A stretch of DNA of 64,000 bases from Escallonia rubra. Its lineage: Eukaryota > Streptophyta > Magnoliopsida > Escalloniales > Escalloniaceae. The position numbers were made by a program, and so were the translations under genes. The stretch is from NCBI GenBank assembly GCA_033065855.1, contig JAVXUO010001587.1, positions 1,066,501 through 1,130,500 on the forward strand. Reading direction: 5' to 3'. Below are positions 57,083 to 64,000 of the stretch, one piece after another. How positions within the stretch are numbered: the first letter of the stretch is position 1; each line of letters opens with the position of its first letter. A model generated the notes under the pieces. That model was not told the origin of the DNA and made no database searches. It worked only from the letters and a program-made list of their open reading frames with translations.

Positions 57083-57848
57083 GGGCAACACCTGAAGGGC
57101 CATCCTTTGGAGGTTGAGAAGTTACATCCCCCGCCTCCGAAGGCAAAATATTCTCCCCAGATGGAGACGCAACTGCGGGCATGACAAAGTCGTCTAAGGG
57201 GATGTCGCGGAACCGCTCAGCAAACATCTCCTAGGCCTTCAGGAAGCCCATCTCATAGATCTCCAGCCCATCATCGGTGCGCTTCTTCAGCCATTTGTCC
57301 CCTGCATTCCCGTCAAAGAAGTCTTGGATGCCCTAGTCTCGCGCTTCGGCTATCTTCTTCTTTGCCCTCTCCAATCTCCTCTCACGGCTTCAGTACGAGC
57401 AAGATGATTAGCCTCGCGTTTGCTCAACTCCTCCGCAAGAAGAGTGGCTGCTTCAGCTTGCTTAACATCCTCTCTCTTGTCTTGAGCTTCGACATCACCT
57501 ACATCCCTCGCCATCTCAAAGCGTGATAGCATCTGTGACCTGCATGCATACATCTGAAGAACGAGATTGGAACAGTCAACTAAATGAAAGACAAGGCAAA
57601 ATTAAAAGGGAATGAAATCGAGATCATATCGATTACACAGCCTGGGCAAAAGAACAAGCAAACGTGCTTTTGATCGTGGAGAACCTCTTTGTCTTTGGGA
57701 AGAACACAATGAAGAAGATGTTGTTTAGAGATGTGGCTGTTCAGCATTCCCATGTCTTCGCCCTAATGGTCCATGTAGGCCAAAAAATAGGGTCTTCCTC
57801 AATGGATACCCCTTCTACAATTCGTGGGGAGTGCTTGGGAAGACTGGC
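57083..57848 (-). pseudogene. Antisense frame of element C, C-terminal part
   Basis: Opposite strand to gag-pol. The segment 57,553-57,350 gives a charged coiled-coil-like stretch (REDVKQAEAATLLAEELSKR). The following segment down to 57,083 gives KWLKKRTDDGLEIYEMGF and RDIPLDDFVMP, closely matching element D. Stops (near 57,334 and 57,232) and a frame change mark decay. The frame is cut at 57,848 by the solo LTR and resumes at 61,287. Confidence 0.72.
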
Positions 57849-60800
57849 TGTAACACCCCGATACTTTTTCAGATCTAATTAGAAATTTTATCGGCGAATA
57901 TATTTTTGCGACGAAGATTTTGTTAGCACCGATATTTTTAAGTAGCGACTGTTAGCGACAATAAAATTTTTCTTTAGTGACAGTGTTCTTAATAGCGACG
58001 TTTTGACAAACAAGATAGCATAATAATCCGTTGATAATTTTCTTAACACATAAATTATCATAAAGATTTATTGTTGGACTATTTTCGAGTTAATAAATTC
58101 GGTTAAGAAGTTTTAGCGACAAAAGGGTGGGAAGGTTTTCTTGTCTTTGCCCAAATAGGGTTTCGGGTTATATATAAGCATAATATTCTCTGGCAGCCGA
58201 CCCTAAAATTTCCCATACCTTTTGCAAACGGCTGAGAGAGGTAGAGAGTTGCCGGGAGAGAAACGAGAAGGGATCGAAGGGATTTCCGGCGAAATCTATT
58301 TTTCCGGTAAGATTTCTTGGAAATTTATGTTCTTATCTGCGTATATATCATGAGATTATGGCTGTGATGCGTATATATATAGGGTTATAATCTGCGTATA
58401 TGGGTTATATGTATGGGAATTGAGACAAAGAAGAGGGAAGGGGAATATGTGAAACTGTGGTGCGAGTATTGAGTGCGCGAGTCTGTTGCCAAGAGAGAGA
58501 GTGGGCTGCGGGTTGCTCCTGTGTTATTGTGTGTGTGTTTTTGGTGTAAAGAGTGTTTGTATGTGTAAGGAAAAGGGGGAACAACTGGGTATATTTGTGT
58601 GGACGGGTGAATGCGTGCGTAGTGCTGCGTGAGTGTGATTGTGTGCTTGGTGATTGGCCACGGAGTGATGACTGCTGTTGAAGGAAGAAGCAACAAGTGT
58701 GTAAAGTGTTTATGTGAGAACTAGTGCATGAAACTGTGAGTTCAGGGCGAGTGAGGGGCTGCTGTAAGGATGATTGCAGGTAAAGAGAGGTTGCCGCGAA
58801 ATGTATGTGTGTGTACTGTTGCACATCTGTGTACATGGTGTGTGTGTGTGTTTGAGAGAGAGAGAGCGGCCATGGGCTGCCAAAATTGTTACAGGGTATA
58901 GCTGTCTTATGGTGGTGCGTAGGTGTGTGACTGTAGGAGTTCATTTGGGGGTATATGAGAGAGAGAGAGAGAGAGAGGGCAGCAAATATGTGTGAGTTGT
59001 AAATGGGTAAGTCTAAATTACAGGGCATGAGATGGGAAGTGGAATAAGCTACTATAAGTGGCAAATTTAAATGGGTCGTGAGGCTGTTGGAGAGGAGACA
59101 TGGCTGCCATGGTCATGCCCTTTCTTTACATGAATTAAGGGGTGTTGGGGGTGTTTTAATGTGCAGAGTACACATACATAGACCCACTGCCATTACCTGT
59201 AATGGGTTTGAAAGACAATCGGTTATGGCCATGTGTGTGTGTGTAAGTGAAGATATGTGGGTAATTGTGTGTATAATGGTTGGGTGAGGGTGTGTTTAGA
59301 GAAGTATGGGTCTGCTGTGTGAAGCGTGGGGCTGCTGGGTGTTGGGGAGTCATGGAAGTGGGTGCAGGGAAGAGGAAAGAAGAAGAGAAGCTCATACGGG
59401 TAAATTTGGGTTAGCGTTAGATCGACACGTGAATATGTTAGCGCACGCTTATCATTAGAACATGAAAATTTACAGTATAGTATGATCGGCTATATTAGAA
59501 TTTGTGGCAAAGTTTCATAATTTTCTGACATCGTATGAATTTTTAGTATTTTCTGTAATTTCAGATTTGTAAAATTGTTTTGGAGACCTTAAACCCAGAA
59601 AATGTTTTAGGAAAAATTATAGTAATGTCTTTATGGTATAGGAAAGACTCAGTAAAAGTTTTATGATTTTTGGGGTTGATTTGCTATGGTTTCCGTATCG
59701 CATTATTTTTAGCAAAACAAATATTTGAAAAATAGTTTTAATACTTTTTAATTTCTGATTTAAATTTCTATGATCTTTATACATATGTTAAAGCTGTTAC
59801 AAATTATGGGACTTAGTTTGCAGCTGGAAGCATTTTTGGCAATTTATGGGTATTTTATTGTATTTAAAGAAATTATTTTAATTCGAAAATATTCAAAAAT
59901 TCAGAAAATTCATATTTTGACTTATTATAATGTTTTAAGCTATACAAGTGTTTTATTTTAATTTATAATAAATTTAGAATACGGTTATGCATTAAAGAGC
60001 GTACCGGGTTCTCGGTTAAGTTGGCCGTGTGCGAGGCGCGCTTTGAGTTGTGTGATTCCGGGGTTAGAGGTGAGCGCCGTTTGGGTAGTTTATATTAGGT
60101 TTATAGTATTGTAGTATAGATTATGTTCTAACATATGGATTTACCAATCTAGGTTTATTCAAAGAATTATAATCGAGGTTGGTAGCATCGCATAGCTTGG
60201 ACCGAGGTAAGGGATTTCTATCCGAACCCCATTTCGTTATTCTGTTTTCAAATGCTTATAGAACAGTTTTACAAACTAAATTGATTCGATTTTATGTTGA
60301 TATAAAAGTTGTTTTGAAACTGTCCATGAAAGCCTAACTTGAACCTTAAGCGATCGTTTGGAATTCTTAAATTGTTTATTCTCATCTGTTTTATTGATTC
60401 AATTATCATAAAATGTTTTGAAATTTATTTATTGTTTCTCAATGTTGACATGAGTTAGTAACTTGGGAGCCATAAGGATGGTCTGTATTGTTGGCGTTAT
60501 AAGGATGGTCTGTTGGATGGGTTTAACTAGTACCTAGATGGACTAGTCAGTGTACATATGCATATGTAAAGCGATCGAGCACTGCCGGGGTGGCTTTGCT
60601 TCTGTACTACTCATGTTCAATGTTTCCTGTTTATGTTTTATTACACTTGAACTGTTTTGAATATTATTCATTCATGCTTTATTATATCCGAAGTGTTTTA
60701 AATGACTATTATTTAAGGGATTGAGTTGAATACTCATCCCTATGTTTATATCGTATCGTAGTGATTTTCAACGAAAGCAAAATTCCTCAAAAACTTATTA

Positions 60801-61281
60801 TTGGACTTGAATGTAAAATCGTTCGTTTTGTTCATCTTTGTCTAAGTGTTGTATTTCATTGAAAATACTCTTCAAAAGTTTTATATGAAAAATCGTCCGT
60901 ATCGTTTTCTTATTTTTAAATCTTTGTGCGACCTTACTGGGCTCTCAAAAGCTCACTCCCCTTTGACTTCCTTTCCGCAGGTGATAGCCAGCAGTAGGTT
61001 ACCTGAATATGGATTAGAGCCGAGCGAGCGTAAGGAAGTGAATTAAATTTTAGTATTGATTGTTAAGACCCCTGCGCGGGTAAACTTCTTGGTTATATTT
61101 AAATTGATTTGAGGAAATTGTAATGATTAGAGGCTCTGACATAGGTTTTCATAGTTAGTTATTTGAAATGAAGGTTTTTATGTTATTAAGTATTGATTGT
61201 CTTAAACACTCCGGGAGTTCGGGGTGATAACGCTCCGAAAAAGTCCGGGTGTTAACGTTCCGGAAATTCCGGGATGTTACA
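57849..61281 (+). mobile_element. Solo LTR, 3.43 kb, Tekay/Del-like
   Basis: Starts TGTAACACCCCG at 57,849 and ends GGGATGTTACA at 61,281. The 5-bp duplication CTGGC is at 57,844-57,848 and 61,282-61,286. It has a TATA box (TTATATATAAG near 58,166) with a GAGAGAGG-type leader, a TG-rich stretch (58,500-59,000) and a late segment with GCTCACTCCCCTTTG before CAGGTGATAGCC (about 60,950-60,990). Length, end sequence and plan match long LTRs of Tekay/Del chromoviruses. No internal genes, so solo. Open frames in the TG-rich part are artefacts. Confidence 0.85.
58166..58176 (+). promoter_or_regulatory. TATA box of the 3.4 kb solo LTR
   Basis: TTATATATAAG about 320 bp after the LTR start, followed by a purine-rich leader with GAGAGAGGTAGAGAG. 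It could still drive transcription into flanking DNA. Confidence 0.55.
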
Positions 61282-61286
61282 CTGGC

Positions 61287-61965
61287 CTTCATCCTCTTTG
61301 GAAGAGAGGGCATCTTTACACTTGGCTGCTTTTCCTCCCTTTCCCCTTAGTCTTTTGGAGCACACCCAAAAAGCCCGCTTGTGGCAATTTCCTGCTTTAG
61401 CTAGCCATTTCTGTATAAAGAAAGGAATCAATATTGGAAGAAGGATCAAAACCAAATTAAAAACGCACAAAAGCCAACATAAAGCAAACTGAGAGGTGCG
61501 GTTTTGATAGAAGATGTGCCAGGGGTAGCAGAAGCGGAAGGAAAAGCCGAAAGACTAGCATGAATGGGCTTGCGGGGAATAATCTTCCCATACTCTAACT
61601 GTTGTTCTGAAAGAGGCTCGTCAATAGAAAGACCACCTCAAAGCTTTATGTGACTAAGGATGTGCTTTGCAAGGTTATTTGGAGCAGGCTTACCCGTATT
61701 CTCTAGATCTTTACAATAAGCATTTCAGTCTCTATCAAATGGTAACTTCCTTTTATTTTCAAGACTGACGAACAAGCATCTGGAATGCCAATCTTTGTTG
61801 GATTTCGGACCCCCCTTTTCAAGATTGACGAACAGTTGGCAACTCCTTTTACAAAGCAGATTTTGAAGAAAACTCTCATAAAGTCAGTTGGATCTACTTT
61901 GTAACCTAACGTCTCAATCAAATAAATGAGACCAACCAACTTTCTCCAACCATTGGGAACAAGAT
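61287..61965 (-). pseudogene. Antisense frame of element C, N-terminal part
   Basis: Continuation of the antisense frame on the far side of the solo LTR. Readable pieces are VPNGWRKLVGLIYLIETLGY with DPTDFMRVFF (61,960-61,850) and, further on, a basic stretch (61,470-61,287). The P-x-x-W-x-x-L-x-G pattern followed by FxxFF recalls the plant domain named 'putative gypsy type transposon' (Pfam PF04195). This is from memory of the family pattern and needs a profile search. The frame is shifted several times and is cut by an LTR-like start at 61,966. Confidence 0.55.
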
Positions 61966-62642
61966 GTAATACCCCGGATTTTAGCTAGTTATGTGAGTAA
62001 TGATTAAAAAAAATAATAAGAATCTGTTTTGATCTAGAGTTAATTAATGGACTTTAGAAATTTTGGTTGGGAACTCTTTTAGTGACTAGATTAGTCTTTG
62101 GTAATATTTAGTGGCTAACGTAATATGATTTGATATTAAGAAAAAGAAAATTTGAAATTATATTGTGATTACATTAGTGATAAGGAATTTTAGTTGTGTT
62201 ATAATTACACTAGAAATAAGGACTTTTAGTTGTGTTATAGTGTACTAGCAATAAGGACTTTTATTTGTGTTATAATTACACTAGGAATTGGGACTTTAAG
62301 TCATATTAGAATTAAATTGGTGAACTATATAAAAAGGAAGAAGACATAAGAGTCTTGATATTTTGAGACGAACGAGAGAAAAGAGCTAGTGCATCATTTT
62401 GAGATATTCAAGCAAAAAGGGTAGCAGTTGATCTAGGATAAAGAGATTATTCACGACGTTAGATTCGGAACTTTGAGGTAAGGGATTTTATACTCTCTTT
62501 TTCTTGTGTTACACAACCATGTTTATTTTTGTGCGAATTCAATATCCTTCGTTCAATGTTTTTTCTTTGGTTACCGTTTTAATTCTTAAAAGAGAACGAT
62601 TCGTCGTCTGTTTTGAAGCTTTTTACCGTAAATTTTCATTAA
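61966..62642 (+). repeat. LTR-like fragment with TATA box and 45-bp tandem repeats
   Basis: Starts TGTAATACCCCGG, similar to Tekay/Del LTR starts. A tandem repeat of about 45 bp (TTGTGTTATAATTACACTAG, then AAGGACTTTTA) with four copies spans 62,160-62,300. A TATA box (CTATATAAAAAGG) is near 62,326. The 3' part of the LTR is missing; sequence passes into the dispersed repeat at 62,643. Confidence 0.6.
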
Positions 62643-63511
62643 TCTCGAGCACCAAAAATATTGAAGGGCTAAAGTTAAAAGTAAAACTTGTCCCATTAAC
62701 CCGTACATTTTGAAAACGGGATTTAATTTCCTGTAATTGAAAGTAGACTCAAGTCTCACCTCATACCAAAAGTTTAATGTGGTTATGTTTTTCTTTCTTT
62801 ATCCCATTCCCATCAATAGAATTGTCTTTACCTCTCCTTCTCTTGCCACACCTACTGGTTATTTTTTGTTGCTATATATAGCGTGTTGAGATGTACATAT
62901 AATGAGTGTTAGTTCCGCATTGCATAAATGTAAAAACCAAGACAAAACATATATATTAGTTATAAAATTAAATCTAATCTAACTTAAGCTTCTTAGCCAT
63001 TTTAATGCAATTATGGTTGTCCCTAACATGGTCATAGAGCCAATGTATGCCACACACTCGTGATGGTCGCTCTAGGAAGAACGATGACTCTTGGCAAAGC
63101 ACGATTCAAGGGAGAGTTTGATGGTGTGTGTAGACTCACACATAAAGGAAAGATTGTTGAGCTGCACGTATAATTAAAAGGAGTATGGGCCCCGCGGCTG
63201 AAGTTGTCATACATTTGATGACAGAACCAGTCATATTAGCTTAACCTTTTAGGTCAAGTTATATGCACCATCTTGGTAGTCCTTGGGTATTATCTACAAA
63301 AATGGTGCAAGGCCACCGACCGAGTTGAAGAAGCTAAAAACGACTCTAAAAATGGGATTTTGCATGCAACTAAAAGCCAATTTTTTAAGAGAGAGTCGTA
63401 CACAGTTTACATGTTAGATTAGTAATTTATCTTTTAAAATTGAGATTGAATCTTAATACGTTTCCTCATATATGGTCAGACTTTCTTTTTGATTGGGCTA
63501 AGTACTCGATG
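62643..63511. repeat. Dispersed repeat, copy 2
   Basis: Second copy of 54,172-55,118, same orientation, about 8.47 kb away, with scattered substitutions and without the local GAAAGTAGACT expansion. Cut on the right by a hAT-type end. Confidence 0.85.
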
Positions 63512-64000
63512 CAGGGGCGGAGCACAAGCATGACCGGGGGGCCATGGCAACACCCCCCCCCCCCCCTCCCTACCCCACCACAAAGTTTGAGAGTTTTTTC
63601 GTTACTGTTTTAAACAATGGGTAATTATGTTTAAAATATTTACTAATGCCACTATATTATAAATGAATGTATTAGAGTTTCATTTTGTTATTTGTTTATT
63701 TTTTTTGTGCCACCGACCATCGTAGTCTTTATCTTCCTTGTTTCTTTGTCCATTTTCATTCTTTCAAATTTTGAATCTCCAGATTATAAAGAAAACACTT
63801 ATAGAGCAATGTTAGCTTTTTTTTTCTTTCCTTTTTTAGTTTAAATTGTTATAAAATGTTATACGTGACTATTGTCATCATACAATTGATAATCGCACTA
63901 GTAACACATATATATAATAAGAATTAAGTTTCTTCATGCAAGATTAGTAGTTTGTTGTTGACTAACTTTACCAAGTTAAATAAATCACTATGAATAGTGG
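63512..64000. mobile_element. Left end of a hAT-type element (right end outside window)
   Basis: CAGGGGCGGAGCACAAG at 63,512 has the same first ten bases as the inner hAT at 34,884. It interrupts the dispersed repeat exactly where copy 1 continues, confirming an insertion junction. The rest of the window is AT-rich with a C-run at 63,555-63,566 and no gene. Confidence 0.6.

Larger units (their letters stand above)
55990..61965 (+). mobile_element. Ty3/gypsy Tat-type retrotransposon C (3' part), split by a solo LTR
   Basis: Begins inside the integrase C-terminal region (55,990-56,470), which aligns with element D at 46,850-47,334 including AAGCCCATGAACGATCTGTTG and the final stop. It continues with the same post-pol region (GGGGGGATAAG near 56,505; CCGAGCGAGGGTGCT near 56,815) and the antisense frame (57,083-57,848 and 61,287-61,965). 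A 3.43 kb solo LTR sits at 57,849-61,281. The left side is truncated against a hAT fragment and the right side ends at another LTR-like sequence at 61,966. Confidence 0.85.

Noticed and set aside
58385-59064. 219-codon antisense frame
   Set aside because: Lies in the TG/GA-rich part of the solo LTR; composition artefact.

Overview
This is nuclear DNA from a flowering plant, very probably a eudicot. The evidence is spliced plant-family genes with GT-AG introns (a CYP716 and a CYP71-type cytochrome P450, a short-chain dehydrogenase, a REM-type B3 protein, a RADIALIS-like MYB), a dense load of plant retrotransposons (Ty3/gypsy Tat and Tekay/Del types) and CACTA, hAT and MULE-like DNA transposons. 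I cannot name the species.

Layout. Positions 1-15,240 hold two related, heavily decayed Tat-type Ty3/gypsy elements in the same orientation (A, 1-4,120; B, about 5,478-15,240), separated by LTR-like sequence. B carries a 2.17 kb minus-strand solo LTR (8,559-10,728) with TG/CA ends and a 5-bp target duplication. After a G-rich repeat block and a 1.07 kb MULE-like element (16,460-17,531), a gene island runs from 17.8 to 31.2 kb: CYP716 P450 (minus), SDR (minus), CYP71D-like P450 (plus), a small B3 protein (minus) and a RADIALIS-like gene (plus, frameshifted). The first three have complete reading frames once spliced (479, 271 and 503 residues). Blocks of CACTA subterminal repeats lie on both sides of the B3/RADIALIS pair.

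From 34.1 kb on the window is again transposon-dominated: a three-level nest (hAT containing CACTA containing another hAT) next to a decayed hAT transposase gene (37.2-39.4 kb, minus); a nearly full-length Tat element with a 5-bp target duplication (41,399-48,731, element D) inserted in a roughly 100-bp tandem array; a Tekay/Del chromovirus 3' end (49.9-52.0 kb); a 1.04 kb hAT derivative with a perfect 8-bp target duplication (52,311-53,348); and a truncated third Tat copy (C, 55.99-61.97 kb) split by a 3.43 kb solo LTR (57,849-61,281). A segment of about 0.9 kb is present twice, at 54.2 and 62.6 kb.

How the genes may work together. CYP716 enzymes typically oxidise triterpene scaffolds, CYP71D-type P450s typically oxidise terpenoids, and SDR110C-type dehydrogenases turn hydroxyl groups into ketones. 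Three intact genes of these kinds within 10 kb suggest a small specialised-metabolism (terpenoid) cluster. No scaffold-forming cyclase is visible in this window, so this remains a hypothesis. A second notable point is an antisense reading frame between pol and the 3' LTR, preserved at protein level in Tat copies C and D.
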